Positions 28,201 through 34,199 of a stretch of 64,000 nt of DNA are shown here, one piece after another. Each line of letters opens with the position of its first letter. The stretch's first letter is position 1. Below the pieces are notes generated by a model, which saw only the letters and a list, made by a program, of their open reading frames with translations, did not search any database and was not told where the DNA came from. This DNA is from Aphrophora alni (Eukaryota > Arthropoda > Insecta > Hemiptera > Aphrophoridae). The stretch spans positions 6,355,000-6,418,999 of the forward strand of contig OY740766.1 of assembly GCA_963513935.1 (NCBI GenBank), written 5' to 3'. The translations under genes and the position numbers were made by a program.

Positions 28201-28229
28201 CTACTCCTTGCAGAAATTGATGGATACAT
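4125..28229 (-). CDS. PDE10: PDE10-type cyclic nucleotide phosphodiesterase, 12 exons, 3' end outside window
   Basis: Hydrolyses cAMP/cGMP in the cytosol (family knowledge). Exons: 28229-27866, 27388-27296, 26527-26423, 23489-23383, 22560-22480, 21073-20900, 19027-18888, 14773-14631, 13150-13017, 12107-11995, 8487-8250, 4280-4125. All introns are GT-AG and every junction keeps phase, giving 616 codons. Order: N-terminal region (1-~105), GAF-A (~105-245), linker helix, GAF-B (~290-450), then the catalytic domain from ~487 with YHNFEHAF at 536 and HDLDHRG at 575, both metal-site signatures. The spacing between these motifs and the linker sequence fit PDE10 better than PDE11, PDE5 or PDE2. The ATG at 28229 has an in-frame TAA two codons upstream. 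About 190 C-terminal residues are missing; I found no further exon in 1-4124. Introns carry many transposons. Subfamily assignment is by reading, not by a tree. Confidence 0.87.
5160..5944 (+). mobile_element. 3' end of a non-LTR retrotransposon (LINE)
   Basis: 5240-5503 codes an 87-residue fragment ending in the usual LINE RT tail pattern: RLTCFMNSFSYIAPKLYNKL followed by PVNIKQ and a Phe/Leu-rich helix. A 3' UTR follows and stops at an AATAATAAA signal and TTTCATTTCATTT simple repeat at 5925-5946, typical of LINE 3' ends. The 5' part is truncated. A piggyBac element begins right at its end. Confidence 0.6.
5949..7028 (-). mobile_element. piggyBac-type element, internally deleted, with TTAA duplication
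   Basis: TTAA at 5945-5948 and 7029-7032 flank inverted ends CCCTTTAAGGA (perfect 11 bp, more with mismatches). On the minus strand 6822-6469 codes a transposase segment with KWYDKRCVTMLST, KPISVVEYNKKMGGVDKAD, which is piggyBac-specific. After a break, 6345-6190 codes a Cys-rich C-terminal finger (CSNCNVDLCIYPCFEEYH in one frame). The N-terminal half of the transposase is missing, so it cannot act alone. Confidence 0.88.
6469..6822 (-). pseudogene. piggyBac transposase fragment
   Basis: 117 codons open. Carries the conserved MGGVDKAD block that includes a catalytic-core Asp of the DDE_Tnp_1_7 domain. Ends in a stop after HRIKSSTS; the remaining C-terminus continues out of frame toward 6190. 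Part of the 5949-7028 element. Confidence 0.85.
7320..7600. repeat. Dispersed repeat family, copy 1
   Basis: Shares with 25911-26110, 50975-51180 and 59695-59830 a block reading roughly TTTTGAG..cCC then a run of A, GTTTTTGGAATGAT and a TGTATGTGCAGTG-like end. Here GGAATGATAT is near 7378. No ends or coding seen. Confidence 0.5.
8250..8487 (-). CDS. PDE10: PDE10-like exon 11 (catalytic domain, HNxxH motif)
   Basis: 238 nt. Catalytic-domain start with CKFILTIKNSYRPNPYHNFE and the first metal/proton-donor motif YHNFEHAF; the usual W of YHNW is F here. The loop ILCRNRELFSAIE has the PDE10 length rather than the longer PDE11 loop. Confidence 0.92.
8652..9750 (-). pseudogene. Tigger/jerky-like DDE transposase, N-terminally truncated
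   Basis: Minus strand from ~9750: EVAVPGYKRSKERVTILACS opens a DDE_1 domain; AILLLDNATCH (second catalytic Asp) and LPPNVTSLCQPMDQGALE (third Asp region) are intact. After RNRLSSLIDAMDQG the frame shifts near 9130 and continues 9092-8652 with the acidic tail seen in Tigger/jerky proteins (CADATEEDVNEWIAQDE). The HTH_psq/CENP-B half is missing. No terminal inverted repeats found at this copy. It lies in the PDE10 intron between exons 10 and 11. Confidence 0.82.
9790..10410. repeat. Long dispersed repeat, inverted partner of 36363-37030
   Basis: About 600 bp aligns to the reverse complement of 36363-37030 with shared blocks such as TTTTAAATCCTAGCGAAT, TTGTAAACAACCTTTTAGAT, TTTGTCTAATAATTTTCCTG and CTAGGCGTCGT. 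It sits immediately 5' of the Tigger-like transposase relic, so it may be that element's 5' region. Confidence 0.7.
10411..11364. other. Intronic sequence, nothing recognised
   Basis: No coding similarity or repeat partner seen. A short AGGTTAGGTTAAGTTAGGG stretch near 10888 is ordinary insect-type low complexity. Confidence 0.4.
11377..11586 (-). mobile_element. Small hammerhead-bearing fold-back element, 210 bp, with 12-bp TSD
   Basis: TTTTGATTATTG repeats exactly at 11365-11376 and 11587-11598. Arms 11404-11462 and 11527-11585 are 59 bp, nearly perfect. On the minus strand the core is CTTGAGAA (11502-11495, a diverged CUGANGA), a GG.C stem II and GAAA (11474-11471). Arm homology starts in the 3' strand of predicted stem III, next to the predicted cleavage position. 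Confidence 0.75.
11995..12107 (-). CDS. PDE10: PDE10-like exon 10 (GAF-B to catalytic linker)
   Basis: 113 nt, acceptor TTGTATTAG, donor GTAAGT. Codes NVSNEILLYHIKPCKHEEDE and on, matching in position the linker before the catalytic domain. Fits the phases on both sides. Confidence 0.8.
12255..12295 (-). ncRNA. Hammerhead-like motif, one core change
   Basis: Minus strand: CTGAAGA (12294-12288), stem II GACAAC-TTT-GTTGTT, then GTAA instead of GAAA (12271-12268), then palindrome ATAGCTAT as stem III and A as the base before cleavage. The A13-to-U change should cripple catalysis. Only a weak inverted partner (GGGAATAAACA near 12190) and no duplication found. Confidence 0.55.
12351..12441. repeat. 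Hairpin with CCCTACCCCACTCC arms
   Basis: TTCCCTACCCCACTCCTCTGG at 12349-12369 is inverted at 12421-12438 (CTGGAGTGGGGAAGG). Lies directly 5' (minus sense) of the hammerhead-like motif, so it may belong to the same element. Confidence 0.45.
13017..13150 (-). CDS. PDE10: PDE10-like exon 9 (end of GAF-B)
   Basis: 134 nt. Codes GVYQLINEKQGTSFSDEDE, the conserved last strand and turn of a GAF domain (compare VVQMVNK..G.AFS..DE in the family), then the exit helix. Confidence 0.88.
13516..13918. repeat. Four copies of the 13-mer TTACGGACGTGAC
   Basis: Exact at 13516-13528, 13688-13700 and 13906-13918; one change (TTATGGACGTGAC) at 13884-13896. Same orientation, irregular spacing (172, 196, 22 bp). 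In an AT-rich intron this GC-richer word stands out. It may be subterminal repeats of an unknown transposon or a protein-binding array. Confidence 0.6.
14631..14773 (-). CDS. PDE10: PDE10-like exon 8 (GAF-B)
   Basis: 143 nt, acceptor TTGTCCCAG. Codes VAKAAVTQKIVNINTMN and SMLCLPVVRNNKTLG, the central GAF-B strands around the nucleotide pocket. Confidence 0.86.
14774..15728. other. PDE10 intron 7, nothing recognised in this part
   Basis: AT-rich; no ORF, tandem repeat or inverted repeat of note seen. Confidence 0.4.
15740..16040. mobile_element. Hammerhead-bearing fold-back with perfect 88-bp arms, 11-bp TSD
   Basis: ATAAAAACATT at 15729-15739 and 16041-16051 bound a 301-bp element. Arms 15782-15869 and 15953-16040 are identical in inverse orientation over 88 bp; spacer is 83 bp. 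Each arm carries a hammerhead-like motif: TTGAAAA, stem II GGCT-GAAT-AGCC, GAAA, palindromic stem III ACGGCCGT, A. The first core box has two changes from CUGANGA. Confidence 0.8.
16852..17069 (-). mobile_element. Hammerhead-bearing fold-back element, 218 bp, 12-bp TSD
   Basis: ATTAATAAATCA at 16840-16851 and 17070-17081 are exact duplications. Arms about 16852-16921 and 16950-17032 pair with few mismatches. The minus-sense 5' end has ACTAGAGCACTGTGGTGATC; a similar CACTGTGGTGA occurs at the 5' side of the 27.0-kb copy. It holds an intact-core hammerhead (next entry). Confidence 0.82.
16905..16950 (-). ncRNA. Hammerhead ribozyme candidate, both core boxes intact
   Basis: Minus strand: CTGAAGA (16944-16938), stem II GATAGC-AGA-GCTATC (perfect 6 bp, 3-nt loop), GAAA (16921-16918), stem III palindrome ATGTACAT, then A at 16910 as the base before cleavage. 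Stem III is tiny, as in hammerheads of Penelope-like elements, which often need two copies to pair. Stem I is mostly A-U and G-U. Confidence 0.65.
17082..18887. other. Rest of PDE10 intron 7, nothing recognised
   Basis: AT-rich; open frames at 17901-18119 and 18398-18583 are low complexity and show no family motif. Confidence 0.4.
18888..19027 (-). CDS. PDE10: PDE10-like exon 7 (GAF-B)
   Basis: 140 nt, donor GTAAGT. Codes KSAFFLISKEKQEILADCYD and then EGKPVSIQ, the first GAF-B strands. Leaves 2 bases that pair with the first base of exon 8. Confidence 0.85.
19799..20471 (-). mobile_element. Short piggyBac-type element with TTAA duplication and 14-bp inverted ends
   Basis: TTAA at 19795-19798 and 20472-20475 flank CCCTTCAACGCGGT and its exact inverse. 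Length 673 bp, GC-richer than surroundings. Minus strand 20051-19803 codes an 82-codon acidic peptide (MDYAQMEFHCDPNIEGNHDS...), which looks like the N-terminus of a piggyBac-type transposase cut by an internal deletion. Subterminal TTTAGACG/CGTCT words recur near the right end. Ends differ from the 5949-7028 element, so it is a second family. Confidence 0.85.
20900..21073 (-). CDS. PDE10: PDE10-like exon 6 (linker, start of GAF-B)
   Basis: 174 nt, 58 codons, phase 0 on both sides; acceptor TTTTTGTAG, donor GTATGT. Its second half (TLLKITNKYSTKFVSFEVAL) matches the helix that opens GAF-B in PDE10. Confidence 0.82.
21074..22479. other. PDE10 intron 5, nothing recognised
   Basis: AT-rich with no clear repeat or coding trace. 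Confidence 0.4.
22480..22560 (-). CDS. PDE10: PDE10-like exon 5 (inter-GAF helix)
   Basis: 81 nt, exactly 27 codons, phase 0 on both sides. Codes LSLITPFISQVLVSLSIYEK and a few more residues, the long helix after GAF-A. Acceptor is ATGAAAG (weak polypyrimidine tract) and donor GTGAGC, so this boundary is less certain than the others. Confidence 0.68.
22800..23290 (+). other. Coding-like fossil stretch, unidentified
   Basis: Plus strand 22820-22925 reads KAWEQDLKNNILVSDSPKVI and continues open with less AT bias than its surroundings; further pieces follow in other frames to ~23290. The W-E-x-D-L start recalls RT tails of LINEs, but I cannot place it. Confidence 0.35.
23383..23489 (-). CDS. 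PDE10: PDE10-like exon 4 (end of GAF-A)
   Basis: 107 nt, donor GTGAGT. Codes SSIQCAMTVPIMTPN and GVLEFSRSLDKDNYTL, the last two strands of GAF-A. Ends in phase 0. Confidence 0.85.
24511..24802. mobile_element. Fold-back element with two opposed hammerhead-like motifs
   Basis: Arms 24511-24610 and 24698-24802 are inverted copies of about 100 bp. Each includes stem II GGAACATATGTTC, GAAAC, and a tail GGTCACAAGACGGA / its relative. The minus-strand copy has an intact core; the plus-strand copy has ATGAAGA instead of CTGAAGA. I found no clear target duplication. Its GTCACAAGACGGA block is shared with the 33.4-kb copy. Confidence 0.72.
24550..24592 (-). ncRNA. Hammerhead ribozyme candidate, both core boxes intact
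   Basis: Minus strand: CTGAAGA (24588-24582), stem II around GGAACATATGTTCT, GAAA (24566-24563), stem III palindrome ACATGT, then A. Stem I is short on this reading (2 bp before a mismatch), which lowers confidence. Confidence 0.6.
25628..25717. repeat. Short palindromic fold-back, 39-bp arms
   Basis: 25628-25666 and 25679-25717 pair over 39 bp with three or so mismatches; loop 12 bp. No ribozyme boxes. MITE-like; abuts the LINE fragment. Confidence 0.7.
25911..26110. repeat. Dispersed repeat family, copy 2
   Basis: Aligns with 50975-51180 through AAAAAGTGGTTTTTaGAATcATGTCT and further to a GGTAGCT.-CATAAGAAA block. Confidence 0.5.
26423..26527 (-). CDS. PDE10: PDE10-like exon 3 (GAF-A)
   Basis: 105 nt. 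Codes GPGTTIAAFTAHTKEF followed by DNIYGDTRFPEG, the typical GAF segment in which the D-x-R-F-P motif follows the core helix. Confidence 0.87.
26905..27110 (-). mobile_element. Old hammerhead-like element, approximate limits
   Basis: Minus strand CTGAAGA (26994-26988), A/T-rich stem II, GAAAC (26970-26966). Weak inverted arms with GTTTCA words flank it. CACTGTGGTGA near 27075 matches the 5' part of the 16.9-kb element. No exact target duplication; limits are guesses. Confidence 0.45.
27296..27388 (-). CDS. PDE10: PDE10-like exon 2 (GAF-A)
   Basis: 93 nt, acceptor TTTTCAG, donor GTAAGC. Codes VTVYIINPACYIMRVP and onward, the first strands of GAF-A. Enters with 2 bases and leaves 1 base over. 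Confidence 0.8.
27866..28229 (-). CDS. PDE10: PDE10-like exon 1 (start codon exon)
   Basis: Codes residues 1-121 plus one base, starting MYPSISARSS. Acidic, low-complexity N-terminus, then the helix leading into GAF-A (LHESASILKHVTDSD). Donor is GTAGGT; the alternative GTAAAT donor 4 bases downstream would break the frame of exon 2. Confidence 0.8.
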
Positions 28230-29459
28230 TTTTTAGATTTTGTTAAAATCTTTAATTATGGTTCTACTTATAATAAATCATCAAACTGTTTAGAAATTAA
28301 AAGATGTCTAGCCTAATTTATTATCTGTATAAAACCTTTGTTTAAAATTTTTATTTATCTTTAGATTTTAACAACAATACCTTTAGGTTATAATAACAAT
28401 ATCATCTGTTTTTTATTTTCAGAAAATCATCTGATTATTTTTAACAAAAACCCACCATCATAAAAGTGGGAATATCATTTTATATAAAAATATTAGGTAT
28501 ATATTTTATAGAGATAGAGAATTACTCTGATTCTATCATATCAAAATAATTATATTAAAATACAGTAACATTCGGCTCTTGGTAGTGAATTTTCACTTAA
28601 AATTTATCAATACTATAAAACAGACCTTATTACAAGAATTTCACTTGAAATAAGTAACAATTGTGGACACTTAAATTAGTAAAAATGAAAGAAAACACAA
28701 TTTTCCACAGTACACTTTATTTGTACGTGCCAACAAAGTTTGTGTAATTTAACATCTGAAGAGAACTTAGTCCTTGAAATGTCATATTGTTTTTAAAATA
28801 AATTATTGTTTTTATTTTTAAATATTATATTTTTTGACATTTGGCAATTGAGAGTTTATTAACATTTAACATTTCTATATAAAAATTAAGAAGATATTTA
28901 TTATCAATATTAAGAAATTCTTTTTTAAGTGAAAATTATGAAAAGAATGAACATTTTAATGTAGAGTAAGACTTTGTCAATTAAATACTGAACGTTAGCG
29001 AAGATTGTATTTTTATTAATAATGGCTATATTTGTTTTTCCTTTAAACATTATCAGTGTTAAGTAAAATTCTTGTACCACAGTTAGGAATGCCTGCACAA
29101 AATAAAAGTGATGTCACAACAAATCACTCATCCTTAATTTCATTTTTGTTCTTAACACCGCCACCACCACAACTTTTCTCACATATTGTTGGTGTGGTTG
29201 ATTAATATAAAGTTTTTTAAAATATAAAATGTTCATAACAATATAATTTATCAGATTAACATTTTGTTGAGTTTATACGAAATGTTATGATTAGTAATGT
29301 GTTGACATAACATATAAAAACAAAATTAAATTCCTCATTAAAACAAAACAATACATTATCTCATTTCTAATAATTTTTATTAACAATTCAAATAACTTCA
29401 ACTTTTCTCAAACATTTTTGGTGTAGTTGAATGTTTAACTACACCATAAGGAGTGTAGT
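28230..29459. other. 5' flank of the PDE10-like gene
   Basis: Very AT-rich. No promoter element identified with confidence. 29206-29255 repeats, with changes, the segment at 29475-29522 (ATATAAAGTTTTTTT.AAATATAAA.TGTTCATAACAATATAATTT), so the end of the adjacent piggyBac relic is partly duplicated. Confidence 0.5.
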
Positions 29460-31260
29460 TTAACTCTCACATATAAAGTTTTTTTGAAATATAAACTGTT
29501 CATAACAATATAATTTTTCAGTCATTTCAACGAATGTAGCAGTCTTGATATATGTACGTAGTTTATTTGACATGTTCCTTGCACAAAAGTTTTTCACAGG
29601 AACTGCAACGATTTTGGGTATTTCTGTTCTTTTTTGCACGGTAGATATCACATTTTGCTTTGGCACCCTCTTGTTGGTAGCTGGTTTTTGTAGCCTTTCC
29701 CAGTTATCTTTTAAATTTTCTTCTGCAATGGCAAGGACAAAGTTGGAATAGTAGCTCTGCCTTCTACAAAAGGCTTTGAGAGGTAAAGCTAGATCTTTGA
29801 TGAATAACCTTCTTTCAATTCGCTTAGAAGAATTGAAGTTGAACATTATATGTTCATTTACTCTAGTTAAGTTCAGTAGGCCACATGTTACTTATTCTTG
29901 TTGCAGTATATTCTTCTTTCATTCCAGTCCACAACATCACTAAAACTGGTCTACGAACTATTGTAGAACGTAATCATGTCATGTTTGAATAAATCTCCAG
30001 TAGATGTATCAATGGTACCATCTTTGTGCATTGTAGATAAAATTATTAGATTTCACTTAGTTTTATTCTTTAGAACGTAAGAAACCAAATTGCTCTTGTT
30101 TGGTTCCGTACCATAAGCAAACAGACGCTGCTTCGAAGTCATCTCCTTTTTTTTAATTTCTGGTGGAATTTGAGGCTTATTTTTCCTCAAGGTTCCTACT
30201 ACAGTGGTTCTGTAATTAGTGAATAAGACATTTCCTAATGCAACAGATGTATAATAATTGTTCATTGTGAGATTTCTGCCACCATTTAGTATCGGACCTG
30301 ATACTCGTTTGACAACACTAGCAATATCGTTTTCAATCTGAAATGGTCCATTTGGTTGTTTACCAGACTATATTTCCATGTTTGTAGTAAAAGATGTTTT
30401 AGAATCCGCAACTGCATAAATCTTGATCCCATATTTTGCGGGCTTTTTGGCGATGTAATGGCGTAATTTGCATCTACCTCTGAAGGGTTCAAGCATTTCG
30501 TCATGGTAGCAAATGCTCCTATATTGTAAGATACTTGACAGTGATTTACGAATAGTTAAAAATGTATCTAATAGGAGCCAAATTATCTACTCTTTTTGTT
30601 TGGTTTCTTGATGGATAGTTATCAAAACGAATATCTTGAACAAGCTGTTCTTTTGGGCATTGTAGCTCTGTAAATGTCTGGAACAATCCCATTAGTCTCC
30701 CAGAGCTCGTCTGTATTAATATGATTTCCCTTTTTAATTGCTAATAAAAACAACAAGCCAAAAAACGCCACGATCTCTCTTATTTCTAGAATAATTATGG
30801 CGCATTACTTCTAATTGCTCATTGGTATATAGGCCTATTACAATATTTTCAATCATATTAACAGAAATAAATGCTTTCCAGCAGTCAATTATTTCAGTTT
30901 TGTTCCTATAATCCTTCTTTATTTTAGGCACTTTTTGGACAATATTTTTAGGACCAGTTCTGGTTCTTTTTGGCATTTTTTTTTATGTACCTGCATAAGG
31001 TTCCATCTGGAAGTATAGTAGGAACCTACCTATGTAATATTAGATGGTGTAGCTGTGTTATTACTTGATGGTGTAGCTGTACTATTACTTACGTGATTCC
31101 TTGAACTGTTTTCTTGTCCTTGAAGTGAAGCTCTTATGGAATTTTCAGATTCATCATCATTGTTATCGGATTGTTCTGAATTATTATCTTCATTATCAAA
31201 TGGTTTAACTTCTTCCTCAAGTAGCCAAGAAGCAATAATTCTCTCTTGGCTTTTTTCCAA
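29460..31260 (-). pseudogene. Full-length but decayed piggyBac-like transposase
   Basis: Successive minus-strand blocks in several frames: N-terminal acidic region with EKSQERIIASWLLEEE (31260-31030), RNKTEIIDCWKAFIS (30976-30734), DIRFDNYPSRNQ then KRVDNLAP (~30620-30570), a lysine-rich catalytic block (30504-30286), NNYYTSVALGNVLFTNYRTT (30265-30053) and the C-terminal RIERRLFIKDLA part (29846-29460). In the MDN-YYTS block the catalytic Asp is Asn. No TTAA-flanked ends found. Dead copy. Confidence 0.8.
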
Positions 31261-31830
31261 GGTAAAAATCAGTTTTTTTTTTAATGAAAGTTAATGGCAG
31301 TTTATTAATACAATATGTCTATGTAAAATTCTGGCCATGATCCGTAAAGCATTTACGGCTGTCATTTTGGTTTTATTACCTTTTGGTTATGAGATCCTTA
31401 AAAATGAGGTACCATCGGACACAGTGGGAGTTGTTATTTCAAATGTTCTAAATGCATTTTCTTGGTCTCCTCAGAGGAAACATTTCTTATGTTGGCTAAA
31501 AATGACAACAACAAAATCTCAAATGTATCAATTATTTGTTTCAAATTGTTCACAAGTTATTCAGGTGGCTTGGACATTTCAAACTCCTAGTAAATTACTA
31601 CTACTACTTTAAATAAATTTGTTGATGACTGTCTAGTTCCTATTTTTTACTTATAATTAATGATAAACATGATTTATTGTATTTTTTGTTTTGAAAATTG
31701 TAATTAAAATCTTGTTTACATGAATTTATTTAACTTCAAAATGAATATATGTTTTATAAATATCAAATTGTCAATGGGCTTATATATTTCATTTTTATTT
31801 ATTTTATTTTGTTACATTCTTCTGTTCTAG

Positions 31831-32063
31831 AGTCCACTTGGCATTGGGAAAACGACAACAATTCTATGTTTGCTCGAACATTATTTGAGCCTGCCATGAA
31901 AGAAGCTGTTCTGGAATTGAATGCCTCCAATGATCCATACTCTCCAATTCCTCCATATTGATACTGTTCGGAACAAAATAAAAATGTTAGCACAGCAGAA
32001 AGTTACGTTGCCTCCATGTAGAAACAAGATTGTTATTTTAGAAGAAGCAGACAAGTACTGTCG
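31831..32063 (+). pseudogene. Replication factor C subunit 2 (RFC2-type) pseudogene fragment
   Basis: Walker A region reads SPLGIGKTTTILCL (normally GPPGTGKTTT), then with one frameshift [19 protein letters not shown], then with another [20 protein letters not shown] and KIVILEEAD for the Walker B box. These blocks are diagnostic of the small RFC subunit 2 (fly RfC4). Frameshifts and altered nucleotide-binding residues make it non-functional. It begins right after TTCTGTTCTAG, which looks like a splice acceptor, so it may be a copied genomic exon rather than a processed cDNA; no poly-A seen. Confidence 0.8.
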
Positions 32064-33396
32064 TATACTGCCTTAATATTACTCAAGCAAAATATAACAA
32101 AGAAATATTAGTTTATAGAAAAAATTTGTATAATAATATCATGTTAACATTCAATAATACATTATGATAAAGATGTAATTTGAAACAATATAGGTAAAAG
32201 TCTTGCCTATTTGCCCTCAATTTTAGAAAACAACAACAAAAGTCAATAATCTTTTCTGGAAAAATAAAATGTTAACATGCTATTCACTTTTTCACCGTAA
32301 AAAATGATAAAATGGTTGAGTGATGTTCTCAGAGATTTGATGGATATCATGTATTGAAACATCTAAAACACTAATCCATTCTCGGCCAAATATGCTGTCA
32401 ACATCATTATCTATCACAAACAAGCGGCCGTTCATGGTTTTACCATGTAAATTTACCTGAACATCACTTACACCCCGCAGTTGAATAGATTCTCCTGTAT
32501 AAGTTTTCAACTTAACATTATTAACTTGTCGAATATCTTTGGAAGAAAAATATTTTTTAAAGTTGTGTAAGGACATAGATGAAACAGCAGCACCTGTATC
32601 ATATTTCATTTGGCATTGAATATTATCTATTATTGGAGTGAGCATATACTTTCCAATTATCTTAGAACTGTTTGTCATGGAATGTAACTCATACGTCTCC
32701 AATAAATTTCCCCTGTAAACACACATAGAATCGCTGGTCTGATTTTGCATCGGCCCAGTCTCTTGGGCACACTGCAAGCTCTCAATACATTGCATGTCCG
32801 TCTGTTTTTGAAAAGCTTTTTATGTACAGGTTTATTTATATTAAGGCATACTGAAGCAATATGTCCTTTTACATTGCACTTAGAACAAATCAGATGGCTC
32901 AACTTACATTCATTTGCTTTGTGGTTATTTTTGCCACACCTGAAACATTTATCAATAAGGTCTTTTCGAGAAATGCATGGATACTCAGAACTGCTTGCTA
33001 TTTTAGCAGCCACTTTATTTACCTTGGCAGATGAAAACATTTGATTGCTACCAAGTCGGGAAGATTCCATGGCTAAAGCTAAAACAACAGTTTTTGCAAA
33101 TTCAATTCCCTTTCCTGGAGTAAGCGCTCACGAATTTCAGCATTGTTGAGTCTACTTATGAACTGTGTTCGCAAATGTACCTCAATAGTATTTGATTTGC
33201 AATGTCCACATGTAAAATTGCAATTTAGTGTCAATGCTCTAAGAGCCTTTAAATATTCTGCTATATTATCCCCTTCATATTGAATTCTAGAATAAAATTT
33301 ATGTTGTTCTGCTACTTCATTTGGAGTAGGACATAAATAATCTCTTAATAACTTAATAAGGTCGTTAAATGATCTAGATTTAGGCAAACTAGGTGC

Positions 33397-33603
33397 AAAA
33401 TAAAATATTTAATTACCTTAGGTCCGTCTTGTGACTTCATTGTTGGTTGCTTCTTACATGTTTCGAGGCCGTAACCCCATCATCAGAAAATTACTTTGTT
33501 CACTTTGAAGAACTCGTCATTGATTATATTAAAAAACACATTTAACACAAAAACATACACTGACACAAAAATAAAAACAATAAAAACACATCATATGCTT
33601 ATC
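33397..33603 (-). mobile_element. Hammerhead-bearing 207-bp insertion in gag, 11-bp TSD
   Basis: AAACTAGGTGC at 33386-33396 and 33604-33614 flank it exactly. Removing it and one repeat rejoins the gag frame (TKLTAPSL then PKSRSF), so the insertion is later than the gypsy copy. It has no inverted arms, unlike the others. Its GTCACAAGACGGA tail is shared with the 24.5-kb element. Confidence 0.88.
33450..33490 (-). ncRNA. Hammerhead ribozyme candidate, both core boxes intact
   Basis: Minus strand: CTGATGA (33486-33480), stem II GGGG...CCTC (one G-U), GAAA (33464-33461), stem III palindrome ACATGT, then A at 33455. Stem I can pair TTTT before the core with AGAA after the cleavage base. Best-supported copy because the element limits are exact. 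Confidence 0.7.
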
Positions 33604-34199
33604 AAACTAGGTGCTGTTAATTTTGTAAGCAACTGGAAATTTTTAGGACTTAAACAGCTTATCAAGACTTGGTCACGCTTTTTGTCAGTTTCTTTGTCAT
33701 CTTCTTTTAAATTATTTAGGTCTAGATAATTAATTGTCTAGCCTTTGTAAATAAGTGTTGAAACTTTCATTGTTTTCATCATAAGAATGTAACCTATGTT
33801 GGATAACATTTCCTGAAGTTTTGTGACCTTGAATGTTTTGTTGGAGAAATGTCAAAAGTGCAGCATTTATTTCTTCACTCTGCAACGATACACCTTGCAA
33901 GATTAACGTAGACTCTCAATTTAACACGTATCGTTCGGGAATTTACTCAAATTTTGCTTCCGGCTTTTTCCCCGCTTGCGACAACGTATCGTATGCAAGA
34001 CAATTTTACTTTTATCGTAAATTGTCAAGAAATAAGTCTTTTCGACTTTATTTCGTTTTATTTATTAATGAATTTATTGATTGCTCAGTCAATTTTACCT
34101 TTTCTTAAACTTGTGTATACGACTCTTCCTAGAGGTCGTGCCGTGTGGGAGAGTTTGGTTTCCAAATTTTATTCCATTTAGAAAAATGTACAAATAATT

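Larger units (their letters stand above)
32292..33900 (-). mobile_element. Ty3/gypsy-type gag-protease relic
   Basis: From ~33890 leftwards: gag N-part (NVIQHRLHSYDENNESFNTY, DQVLISCLSPKNFQLLTKLT), then after a 207-bp insertion the rest (PKSRSFNDLIKLLRDYLCPT). Two CCHC knuckles, CFRCGKNNHKANEC and CSKCNVKGHIASVC, lie near 32965-32865. A retropepsin follows with DTGAAVSSMS and IFGREWI (32795-32292). Frameshift near 33070. RT and integrase are absent; cut at the protease end. Confidence 0.85.

Noticed and set aside
31337..31612. 91-codon plus-strand ORF as upstream exon of the RFC2 fragment
   Set aside because: No RFC similarity in any frame I read.
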